Source: Coriaria nepalensis
Taxonomy: Eukaryota > Streptophyta > Magnoliopsida > Cucurbitales > Coriariaceae
Reading direction: 5' to 3'
NCBI GenBank assembly: GCA_027186245.1
Contig: CP114486.1
Span: 1,798,001-1,862,000, forward strand
Length of the DNA stretch: 64,000 bases
Positions 1 through 9,676 of the stretch are shown in pieces. Positions within the stretch are counted from its first letter, which is position 1. Each line of letters starts with the position of its first letter. The notes beneath the pieces were generated by a model that was given only the letters and a program-made list of their open reading frames with translations, was not told where the DNA came from and searched no databases. The translations under genes were made by a program, and so were the position numbers.

Positions 1-592
1 TACGATATTCTGTTCCGACAAGAGCAACTTAACCCGCCTACCAAGATTGTATCAGAGATACCATCTTTCAATAACGATTCGTCCTCCATTATCTTAGTAG
101 GAAAGTGACTTAATGCAATTACACACAGAGAAATAACTGTACGAAAAGCCGCTACTTCATTTGCAATCTCAAAAGGAGCTTCAGCTGATAGAAGCACATT
201 CAAGTCATGATTTCTATAACCTTTTCCCTGGTGCTTGAAAGAAGCACTCTTAAGACTGCTAATAAGCGGCCCTCTACCAATTCCGGCCAGCCAATGCGTA
301 TCTATTTTCCAGAAATAAATAAAAATTTGAGATCAGGAGCTTCTCCAACTAGATTTAGCTGGGTTAAAATTTCTTTCTGCCATGGGGAAGGAGCAGAGAA
401 ATTTGTAGAAGAGATTCCAGCAATTTCGCTTGCTGCATCCAATAGAGCTTCATCATATTTGAGCTCAATACAGTCATATGGGTTTGATTGTATAACAAAT
501 CCATAATCTAGTAGGAGAAGATCATTGTCTAAACATCCATAATTAATGACTAAAGGATCATCTTTTCCAATCTCTGTTTCCGCAATAACCTG
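1..592 (-). pseudogene. Rubisco LSMT-like SET-domain methyltransferase fragment, frameshifted
   Basis: Read on the minus strand, the piece opens after an intron-like acceptor near 592. It encodes the end of a SET domain (INYGCLDNDLLLLDYGFV) followed by the Rubisco-LSMT substrate-binding region (IELKYDEALLDAASEIAG, then NEVAAFRTVISLCVIALSHF and KIMEDESLLKDG). These match the plant family that methylates lysines of Rubisco large subunit and/or chloroplast fructose-bisphosphate aldolase. The frame is broken at least twice: a stop at 302-304 forces a switch to a second frame (LVEGRLLAVLRVLLSS), and a stop at 200-202 forces a third. The last ~15 codons before the window edge no longer resemble the family. 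No upstream SET exons are seen between here and the next gene. I infer a decayed copy. A sequencing error cannot be excluded, and the copy is cut by the window edge. Confidence 0.75.
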
Positions 593-1882
593 ATTAAGAG
601 CAAGAGCACTCAGTTTTCTTTAACAAAAAAAAAAAGTATGAAAAATGCACGAGCAAGAAAATGTAAATTGACCTTTACTAGCATATTCATGGAGCCTGCA
701 TCTTGTTTATAACATATCATGAAAGCTCTGTTTGGGAAAGTAGTTCTTTGTTCTAGTCACAGAAAACTCACATTGATTTTAAGAGAAGCTCATCAACTAA
801 TTCACTTATAGATATACTTGTTTATAACATAAATGGCCATACCAACTAAAAATGTGCAACTCTACTAACAAGAGCAGTCAAAATTCAAATACCCTTTCCC
901 AAAATAAGAGGCTGACTTGCAATCTTGATGCAATTCTCTCAATATAAGAAGCCCTCATAGCCACGAGTCTTCGTTTGCACAGAGAAGCAATAATACTTCA
1001 ATTTCAATTTAAAAGTGAAAATCTCTCCCTCTCCCATGCAAGTTACATGAAATGAAGAGGCCTATAGGACTCAGTTTATAGTAAACAAAATAGAAGAGAT
1101 GTTTATGTGATTTTGATCAAATTGAATTCATTTACAGGTAATTTCAAACATGTAATCATTCCTTTCACAAATTTGATTCCAATCAGAGCATTCATCTTCG
1201 TATTCAATTTTAGATTGAAGCTAGACAAACGTTTGTGTCAGTAATGAAAATCAAACAATGCACAAAATTTCCATCAAGCTTCACTGATTCACAATCAAAC
1301 TCTCAAGTATTCTAGCAATTGGCTAAAGTTCTTTAATATTAGTATTAGTGGAATTCAATTTTGTTTAATGATGATATTATAAGAAGAATGATATCTTTTA
1401 ACTTATCTTAATTTTTTCGTCCAGAAAATCTTAATTACCGATAATTAAATTTACCAGAATTTTTTATTTAAAACGAAGAAATTTCATCAAGAAATTTCAT
1501 CTTATTTTATATTTTTAAAATATAATTTTCTCATTTTATTTTTTTAATCGCTTTTTATTTATTATCTGCCCTTCTTCCTCTTTTCGGACGCTGCCGTATC
1601 CCGTCAAATCTCCAAATCCGATAGAGATAGCAGTGTCGCCGATCGGAATAAAAGAAAAAAAAAATCTTAACAGAAAATATGAACATATTTTATTAAAAAT
1701 ATAATTTATATATAATTTTTAAAGAGTTCTAAAAAAATAAACTACAAACCAGAAAAGTTTTTTTGGGATACATTTTTTCAATAATCATTACATAAACTAC
1801 AAATAAACAAACATAATAATATTTAACCAATTAAGAAAAAGAGGAACAAAAATAATAATAAGAAGAATTTATACAGTTAATC
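593..1882. other. Intergenic, AT-rich
   Basis: No supportable gene. The sequence is AT-rich, and 1565-1650 is slightly richer in GC, with a short open minus-strand frame that I do not recognise. The upstream exons expected for the SET-domain fragment are not visible here. Confidence 0.6.
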
Positions 1883-2485
1883 TCAACCTTCTTTATCATG
1901 CAACGTTTTCGTGGCCATCATCATCACCTTAAACTCGTCAAAACTAATCATACCGTCGCCATTTCTGTCAACTGCGCTAATCATCTTCCTGCAATCTGAT
2001 ACCGAGCACTCTTCCGATAAGCTCTGCATCACCCGGTGTAATTCCTCTGCCGAAATCTTCCCATTCTTGTCCAAATCGTACAGAGAGAACGCTTCATTCA
2101 GACTCTTTAACGCCTCTGCCGAATCGATCTCCAACGTGTTCAGTTCTATGAACTTGTTGAGATCGATGAATCCGTCTCCGTCCGAATCGACCTCTATCAT
2201 CATCTGCACGAGCTCCTCCTCCGTCGCTGGCTCGCCCAGGCTCGCCATTATAGATCCGAGCTCTTCGGCGGAGATCTTCCCGTCGCCATTGACATCGAAT
2301 TTCTTGAAGACTTCTTCGAGCTGGCGAGCGATTTCTGCAGAGGTGTTGACAGAACCGGATCTAGATCCGAGCATCATCGGCGTCGCAGATCCGGATCCAA
2401 GCGTTATCGACGACGTGGATCCGATTCCATTGATGATGGAGGAATTGAATTTCTTCTTCCGGCCGAATAGTGCTTTGAATCCCAT
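1883..2485 (-). CDS. Calmodulin-like calcium sensor, four EF-hands (CML25/26-like)
   Basis: Intronless 200-codon gene. After a ~55-residue basic and Ser/Gly-rich N-terminus (MGFKALFGRKKKF) come four EF-hands in two pairs, with loops DVNGDGKISAEE, DSDGDGFIDLNK, DLDKNGKISAEE and DRNGDGMISFDE. All four keep Asp at position 1 and an acidic side chain at or near position 12, except the second, which has a Lys-Phe end and may bind more weakly. The layout and length fit plant calmodulin-like proteins of the CML25/CML26 type, Ca2+ sensors that relay stimulus-induced calcium signals to target proteins. Gly follows the initiator Met, so N-myristoylation is conceivable, but residue 6 is not Ser/Thr, so I would not assert it. 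The ATG at 2485 is the first in frame. Good confidence in the family, less in the exact orthologue. Confidence 0.93.
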   Translation of the reverse strand: MGFKALFGRKKKFNSSIINGIGSTSSITLGSGSATPMMLGSRSGSVNTSAEIARQLEEVFKKFDVNGDGKISAEELGSIMASLGEPATEEELVQMMIEVDSDGDGFIDLNKFIELNTLEIDSAEALKSLNEAFSLYDLDKNGKISAEELHRVMQSLSEECSVSDCRKMISAVDRNGDGMISFDEFKVMMMATKTLHDKEG

Positions 2486-2855
2486 AATTACTTATTTGAT
2501 TTGATTGATTTTTAATTTGATCTTGATTCTGATTGAGTGGATTTTTGAAGAAGAAACAGAAATGGATTTTACATTTACGTTTTCAGAGAGAGAGGAGAGT
2601 TAAATTTAGTTATAGGCGTGATCAAAATGCAGCAAATTATATGAATTTAACTCAATGAGGACCACTAATTGAGTTTAGAATTTTGTTTATCCTATTTTTG
2701 CTCCTTAATAAGTTATTTTCTTTTTAAAAGGTCAAGGTTTGATCCAAACCGGATGGTAGGATGATCTCGAAACCGGAACCCGATATCTCAAGTTCAAGGA
2801 GTTCAACTTCTCATTGTTTTCAAATTTAGTAAGCCTCATACTAAGCCGTACTAAG
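2486..2855. other. Upstream region of the CML gene
   Basis: Contains the presumed 5' leader and promoter of the minus-strand calmodulin-like gene, including a CT/GA-rich stretch at 2586-2600. No other feature is visible. Confidence 0.4.
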
Positions 2856-3280
2856 CTACAAGGAAGCATCCCATCCGCAAGTTGTTCTCTTTCAAAGCTC
2901 ACCTTACAGGTGAGTTGCTTCCTTCACTTGGAAATCTCACCCAATTAGAGTCACTTGATTTATCATACAATGAGTTTGTTGATTCTATACCATTGGAGAT
3001 TCGGAATTTGAAGAATCTTAAACAACAAATTAATTGGTCAAATTCCATTGCCACTATATGATTTGCAAAACTCGAAGATCTTGTGCATTCAATCAAATAA
3101 GATAGAAAGTTATATTAGCCTTAGATTACAAAATTTACAATCTTTGCGGTCTTTGGACATGTCGGGTAATAAGATATCCATATCCGGTCTTAATACCGTA
3201 TGAGCTTTCTCAATTGATTCGGCTAAGAAATCTAAATCTTTCCAGAAATAACTTCATAGGCTCTAGGCTTGACAATATTT
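2856..3280 (+). pseudogene. Leucine-rich repeat receptor-type remnant
   Basis: Several consecutive LRR units can be read on the plus strand, but only by changing frame: LQGSIPSASCSLSKLT, then TGELLPSLGNLTQLESLDL with SYNEFVDSIPLEIRNLKNL, then LQSLRSLDMSGNKISISGL, then LSQLIRLRNLNLSRNNFIG. This is the extracellular LRR pattern (LxxLxxLxLSxNxxxGxIP) of plant receptor kinases and receptor-like proteins. There are at least three frame changes or stops in ~420 bp, no start, no kinase and no membrane segment. It is a decayed fragment, probably left from a duplicated receptor gene. Confidence 0.8.
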
Positions 3281-4530
3281 CTTACATTTTGTATTTACAA
3301 CATTAGTTTTTGTAATGATTAGAAAAAATTACGTCGGAGAAAAAAAATATTTTTTTTGAAGAAAATCTAAATTTAAAACTCAGTTTCTAACCACTATTTC
3401 AAGATCAAAACTAACCTGCACGTAAACTATCGAAATTGGGGACTTACAAGTAATTGTAGAAACTTGAATGTAGAATTAAGAACATGAAATTAAAAAGTGG
3501 AAAACCAAAGCAGATATATAAACATCTCAACCCTATGATCAATGGAATCTCTTCATCAATCGATTCTCATTTCTCTGCACACTGCCCTGCAACGAGGGGA
3601 CCGCCATTAATGACCAATGGTAGAGCAGTTTCCGCTATGAAATCTTCGTCTCCTTCTTCAGCTCTTAAGCACCAAATACATCTAAACAAAAACAACATCG
3701 AATCTGAAACTTGAATGTAGAACATGAAGATAGGGAGTAAAGAGGTTGAAGACGAAGAGGTTGAAGAAGACGAGAGGTTGAAGACCCAGAACGGAGAGAG
3801 TGAGAGTGGTAAAAAATTGAAAATCGATTTTATAAATGTAGGAAATCACAATTCATATTTCATTTGTTTGACCAATTTTTTTTGCAAATTTTAAAAACCG
3901 ATTTTCGCATCTCATCGACGCAAAAACAGTTGCCAAACACTCTTGTCTCCTACACAAAAACGTTTTTCATTTTTAAGAATCCAAAAAACGTTTTTGGAAA
4001 ACATATCCAAGCAGACCTGCTTGGCTTAACCTGACAAAATCTGTTTGGCTTTAATGGAAAACTTTGATTAAATTTAAAAAAATGTGTAATTTTTACAAAT
4101 GCTAAGCTTTTAGCAGGGTTTAAATCCTCATTTTCCCTATACTTAACCTTCTACCGATCAATCCAAGTTCCTTAAAACAAAAAGACACTCACATCATATG
4201 TAACTAACTGGTACCACAATTTTGACTCAATCAAACATGACATGGAACTGGAAGTGACAACAATACTAAACAACGGATTCAGACAGAGAAAAATTCTGGA
4301 TCATGGATGGACCCACAATCCCACGTTTTTATTTCGTATACTTATTCTGAAAGGGAAACATCGGTCTTACATTCATTATAAAACCACAAATTTAACTAAT
4401 CAACTTGTGGAAGATTCCTTCACGTCAATTATTTCAGTATACTGTATAGAGTTGTTAACGTTTTAAACGAAACGTTTTAAAAGAGAGACCAAATTACTAC
4501 TCTTCAGATGTGGGCGCCGGGATAGTTGCT
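3281..4530. other. Intergenic, with short GA-rich tandem copies
   Basis: No gene is supported. At 3738-3790 a GAGGTTGAAGA-type motif occurs three times. Around 3890-4045 the sequence looks like decayed transposon DNA (poly-A/T runs with repeated ACGTTTTT segments), but I cannot assign a family. Confidence 0.4.
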
Positions 4531-4717
4531 TGTTACCGTGTCGTATACTGTGCACCACTTTTTTTTCCCACTGCACGTGAGTCCGACCATTTCAACCCGG
4601 AAGGAAGACTCCCCACCCCTTCCTTCCCTGAAGGTGACATCTTTTGCAATCATTTTATTAATCTGCCTTGCATTTTAGTCGCTTGGGAAAATATTTTATA
4701 TCAACTTATTTGGATTG
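4531..4717. repeat. Direct repeat copy 1, unknown nature
   Basis: About 187 bp that recurs in the same orientation at 8490-8692 with only scattered differences. Shared landmarks in order: TTACCGTGTCGTATACTGTG, CACTGCACGTGAGTCCGACC, CAACCCGGAAGGAAGACTCC, GAAGGTGACATCTTTTGCAA and TTATTAATCTGCCTTG. The left edge is sharp and the right edge fades near ATTTGGATTG. It contains an 8-bp inverted pair (GGAAGGAA and TTCCTTCC) around a C-rich loop. No open frame is shared by the two copies. It could be a short non-autonomous transposon, a SINE-like piece or a duplicated regulatory block. Confidence 0.85.
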
Positions 4718-7044
4718 TATTGAAGTAGATTTACATATGTTATGAAAGATTCCACCGTTTATACCGTATTCTAAAATCAACACCTGCACTCATAAATAAA
4801 CTGTAGGCGGAGTGATGATCAGCCAATCTCGCTACAACACTTTAGTTAGTTTATAGTGGAATGAGAGATTGATAAAAATGAGTTGCTTAGTTCTCCAAAA
4901 ATATATTACCTTATACTGTTAAATTAGCTAGTTTTCATATCTGGATAAGGTTGAAAAATCATAGACAACTTTACATGTATTTTGCTCCCATTGTTCTATA
5001 TTCTGATCATTTATTGCCACATGATTGGTGTTAGCGCATCATATATCTGACATGACAGAGATATGTTCTTCACTTAGAGCAGCCTTAGCGTATAACGGCA
5101 ACATTCTAGTCTGACACGCCAAAAGTGCGTTCTCTACTTACCACCTCTTCGGCATACTCGTGCTTTGGTATGAGATAAACGAGGAAATACCTAGCTTAGC
5201 CTCAGTGCCGCCTGATGCCTTATTATCCTGTTCAGTTATTGTTATGTCGACTGAGGTTCCCCTCAGCGCTATCTAATATCAACCTCAGTTGTCATCCTCT
5301 CTTCATACTCAGTTACTCCAACATCGGCCGACCCTGCCTCAGCCTCAGCCTCGGCTTTATTTACTCAAGTTGAAGTCGCAGATCTAAGGTTGTTCCGTAA
5401 TCAGGGCAAATGGATTGGATGACAAATTTTTTGGTAGATATGTTATATTATTGTTTATATTAAAATTGAGATTTTTTTTCACCTAGCATATTGTTGTTCG
5501 AATAGTAAAATGGGCTAGATTCTGATTTGAATTAGCTGATGAGGATTGTGAGAAAGAAGGATGTAGAGACGCATGTAACTTCGGATTTGAAATGGTTCTT
5601 AATGAGATTCCTTAAAGATAGGAGTTAGCTGATAAATAACTAAGAGGTAGGGATGTGGCCAAATGATCAAAGGGATTGGGAACGGAAGCAACAAAAATAC
5701 GTGTTAAAAGAGACGTCGAGGGTTGTTACTAATGGCTAATGGCCTATAATATTGCGCATGTTTTCCGAAATGAAATAGAGGACACTTCACATTATCGGCC
5801 AACTATGTAAGTGGAAGAGCAAATTGGGCAGACTGTCTGAAGGAATCGAACAGTTAGAACTATGCCTATAAATAGAAATTGTAGTTCTCACTTCAAAAAC
5901 AATATCCCAACACTTTTGTAACTCCAACTGTGAAAGTTTTATCTTTCAAACTATCTTTAAGCTTATATTAAGTGATGCTCTAAACCTATGAATTTATTTT
6001 ATTTATTTATTTTTATTGTTTCTCAAGTCTATCACTTAAGTGATCGCATCGTTTATCAATTATTTTGATTTTGTTTCATTTTATTGATTTCATACACCTT
6101 TTCAATAAATATAAATATTTAAGAAAAATTGAACCTGTAAATATTTAATCTAGAAATGTTAAAATGGGTCAAGTTTTTCGGCTTGACCCGGTGTATAAGC
6201 ATGGTTGAGCTTGGCTAAGCCTTACCCAACAAATGAACAAATATATTCCCTCTTCTTTTTTTTTGGATCGTAAGGAAACTCCCTGGTCAAGTGAATGAAT
6301 TTGATGATGAAAACATGTAGTTCGCAGTGTTGAGGCTGAGAGAAAACGGGAAGAAAGGATCGTGATTAGATGAAAATTGATAACTACATTATTAATTAGA
6401 TAATACATGCAAGGTTAGATTAAATACAAGGGTTATAGTTAGTGATTAACTGACGTCATCTTACTAACTAACAGAATTGATAACACGCTCAACTAACTCG
6501 GTACACGTCATATACTTCGTCAACTATACGTGACCATCTTCTCCACGTCACGAGCCACGTCAGCTCTCATGCCACATCGGTATAGCTTCTTTAGTACCCA
6601 AAAAGTTAATTTTAAAGTTTTTAAGCATTAATTTTAAAATATTTTTACTTATCCAATCAAACTCAAAATATTTACGACCCTTGACCAACACCAATCAGCA
6701 TCACATGCCACCTTTTTTAATTATTTAATTATTTAATTATTTAATTATTTGTATCTTCGTACAAATTTTCTTAAATTCTATCATCATCAGGCCGGCATTT
6801 CCTCTCTATCTTTCATTTTTTGTTTTCTTTTCTCAACTAGTCATCATCATGTCAAAATTCTAAATATTCTGTAAATAGCTTATTGCTGCCAATCATCTTC
6901 TTCTTCTTTCCCATTCTTGTCCCCTTTCTTTCTTTCTTTCTTTCTTTCTATCCACCAGCCCAGCTCGATCGGCCTTAATTACTTTTTTAATTAGATATCA
7001 ATATAACTTCTTCTTCTTCTTCTTCTTAGAAGAAACTAGAAAGC
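4718..7044. other. Long intergenic region, probable transposon debris and Nudix promoter
   Basis: No protein-coding gene is supported. 5080-5400 is richer in GC and has repeated CCTCAG motifs. 5640-6060 carries a TATA-like CCTATAAATAGA followed by a pyrimidine- and A-rich leader, resembling an LTR promoter. 6719-6750 is a tandem TTTAATTA-type repeat. 6923-6947 is a CTTT repeat and 7009-7026 a TTC repeat, in the presumed 5' leader of the Nudix gene. Confidence 0.45.
5640..6060 (+). mobile_element. Possible LTR or promoter remnant
   Basis: A TATA-like box (CTATAAATAGA, about 5868-5878) is followed by a leader rich in CAA and CTTT. This recalls the U3-R layout of plant LTRs. I found no terminal repeat partner, no primer-binding site and no internal coding region, so this rests on composition only. 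Confidence 0.2.
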
Positions 7045-8154
7045 ATGGCGTGTTTGATCTCTCGTACAGGAAGAGAGTTGCAGAGATATAGTAACATGGG
7101 CCTCCGCCAAGTTGTAGGGTAAATTCATTTCTCTAACCTTCTTCTGATTTACTTATTATTGTTATATATAAACGTATGTATATATGAATATGTGTTAACT
7201 TGATGTCGCAGTTGTATACCGTATAGATATAAAGATGGTAGCCGCAGCACAAATGAATTGGAAGTCCTTGTTATCAGCTCACAAAAGGGTCACGGATTTA
7301 TGTTCCCTAAGGTACATACACTTAAGTTATGTAATATTATTGCATATATATTAGTTCATTATTGTTATTATTATATTTTTTCATTTCTGTATATTTTCTG
7401 TGTGAATTCAATTTTGAAGTTAACCTTATATGTGTGTAGGGTGGGTGGGAAGTTGACGAATCTGTGGAGGAAGCTGCTTCACGAGAATCTCTTGAAGAGG
7501 CTGGTGTTCTTGGAAACGTTGAGGTAATTATAGTAAGATAGTGTCCCTCTACTTCAGAATTCATTAATCTTTTTTATATTAATTTCACTTATTTATTTTA
7601 AAATCTCTTTATTATTTATAGACGTTACTTTTGTTGTTATAGTAAGAAATACTATTTACTTGGATCAATTCTTAAAAATATGAATACAGGGTGAATTAGG
7701 TAAATGGAGGTTCATTAGTAGAAGGCACGATACATGTTATGAAGGCTACATGTTCCCTCTATTTGTTAAGGAGCAGCTTGAGTGTTGGCCAGAGAAGCAT
7801 GTTAGAGAAAGAATATGGGTATTATTATTGCTTTTTATAATCCATTCCTGCAATTAATCACAATTATGCATTCTTAATAATTCTATTCCAACCAATCAGA
7901 TTCTAGTTTAACCTGATTAATAGAAGTAGAATACTTCAAAGAGTATATTAGAAATTCTCTAATCACATATTAACTATACATACATGTATTGTTGTTTCAT
8001 ATAGATGAGTGTAGAGGAAGCACGAGAAGTATGTAGACATTGGTGGATGAAGGAAGCCTTGAACATATTAGTTGACAGGCTAACATCTCTGAATGAACAT
8101 GAACAGGATCAAAATCTAAGTACTCCTTCAACAATAGTAGGCCGTATGTGGTAA
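7045..8154 (+). CDS. Nudix hydrolase (plant NUDT12/13/17/18/21-like)
   Basis: Five exons: 7045-7118, 7212-7311, 7440-7523, 7690-7818 and 8005-8154, all with GT-AG introns, giving 178 codons plus stop. The protein starts MACLISRTGRELQRYSNMG and carries a Nudix box at about residues 62-84 (GGWEVDESVEEAASRESLEE then AGV), the metal-binding helix that lets these enzymes hydrolyse nucleoside diphosphate derivatives or diphosphoinositol polyphosphates. The downstream core (GKWRFISRR, CYEGYMFPLFV, WPEKHVRERIW) matches the small plant group that includes mitochondrial or cytosolic NUDT12/13/16/17/18/21. Length is typical. The N-terminus is basic and could be part of a mitochondrial signal, which is not certain. 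The whole gene lies between two direct repeat copies (4531 and 8490). The substrate cannot be read from sequence. Confidence 0.92.
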
Positions 8155-8489
8155 ATTTTTTTTTTTTTTTTCTGCAATATTTCTATCAAGCCAAGTATAA
8201 AAGTGGCGATCAATCTGTACATTATTAGAATATATAATAATAAATAAATAAATAATTAATTAATTAATTGCTCGTTTTGCAATGCAATTTTGTGTCTTCA
8301 TATATACTTAATTCACTTCACCAAAAACATATATATATATATATATATGATGTAAACTAATTTCTAGGAAGGTTAGGCAGGGTATTTTTGAAAGATTTTT
8401 TGCTATATATTAATAAATTTATTAGAAGTATATTATTTACATATGATGGAATAATAATGAAGTAATGAACATGCTCAAATCTCCATGCA
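8155..8489. other. 3' flank of the Nudix gene
   Basis: AT-rich, with a poly-T run just after the stop codon, an AT dinucleotide repeat at about 8329-8348 and AAT/TTAA repeats near 8230-8270. This is the probable 3' UTR and polyadenylation region. Confidence 0.5.
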
Positions 8490-8692
8490 TGTTACCGTGT
8501 CGTATACTGTGCACCACTTTTTCTTTCTTTTTTTCCCCACTGCACGTGAGTCCGACCATTTCAACCCGGAAGGAAGACTCCCCCCACCCCTTCCTTCTTT
8601 GAAGGTGACATCTTTTGCAATCATTTTATTAATCTGCCTTGTATTTTAGTCACTTGCGGAAATATTTTTATATCTATTTACTTGGCTTGTGT
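8490..8692. repeat. Direct repeat copy 2, unknown nature
   Basis: Second copy of the ~190 bp unit at 4531-4717, same orientation. It is longer mainly because of a CTTTCTTT insertion in the T-rich stretch near 8520 and two extra C residues near 8583. The 8-bp inverted pair of copy 1 is partly lost here because TTCCTTCC became TTCCTTCT. Confidence 0.85.
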
Positions 8693-9676
8693 TGGGATAG
8701 CGTTGGATTGTCTTGGATTGTCTTGGATTGTCTTGTCTTTAATATATATATATATATATTTTTATAAGAAAAATAAATTTATATACTTTAGCAATTAATT
8801 CTAAATTAAAAAAATTAAATTTCTACATTAAAATCTAAATGGGTAGCAAAGGCCTATTGTATTCACTCACTTCAACTTGAGGTTTGAATGATTATCCAAT
8901 CGAAAGTGATCGATTATATGTAGAGATATCGACCGATTGGATCATATAATATAATTCATATTATGACGTCGATATTATGAAATTCCATACGGTTTTGTCC
9001 TTAGAATAGGTTGAAGTTAGCAATTTTGATTTCTGTACGTCATTCACATAATTGTGTTTTGGTAAAAATTAGATGAAGATGAATTAAGGCCTCATAAAAA
9101 TAAACACGTGTCTTTTGAATGATAAAAAAATTATTTAATATTTGTTTTTATAAGAAAATAAATAAATATTTATTTATTTTTATTTGTAAATTATTCACCC
9201 TTTATAAATATATTTTTTTAACAATTCGCAAACGGCTCTTTTTACTCAGAATTATGATTTTATAAATATTAAATATGGATTATTAATTATTAATTATTAA
9301 AAAAAGAAAAAGAAAAAAAGCAATTCCTTTCTATTTCATCAAAACAAGGCCTGACCCAATTACATATCACTGTTTCTACCTTTCTCAATATAAATAATGA
9401 AAGCCCATATACAAGCCCAGCCCAAAACAATGACAGAGCGGCCTAATTTCCATTTTTTCATCTTCTCCCTCCACTTCTTCTCTGCAACACGGCTATTTGC
9501 TTCTTCCTAGCCTTCTTCTTTCTGCACGTAAGCCTTTGTTGTTTCTTCGAGCGGAAAATACGAAACCCCTTCTTTTCGTTCAGTCTCATCAGTACACGCT
9601 CGATTTTTTAGCTGCGCAATAAATTTTTAGTTGAAGATTTGATGACTTTATACTTGTTTTAGACTTGAATTTTTAA
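8693..9676. other. Intergenic, AT-rich
   Basis: No gene. 8704-8734 holds three tandem copies of a 10-bp unit (TTGGATTGTC). About 8890-8940 has an imperfect palindrome with CCAATCG and CGATTGG arms. 9430-9676 is the presumed promoter and 5' leader of the zinc-finger gene. Confidence 0.5.

Noticed and set aside
1911..2504. Long open frame antisense to the calmodulin-like gene
   Set aside because: It is the shadow of a GC-rich, repetitive EF-hand gene. The minus-strand product is clearly real and the plus-strand peptide is Ser-rich nonsense.
3484..3714. Open frame of 76 codons
   Set aside because: No recognisable domain, no splice context and composition like the surrounding non-coding DNA.
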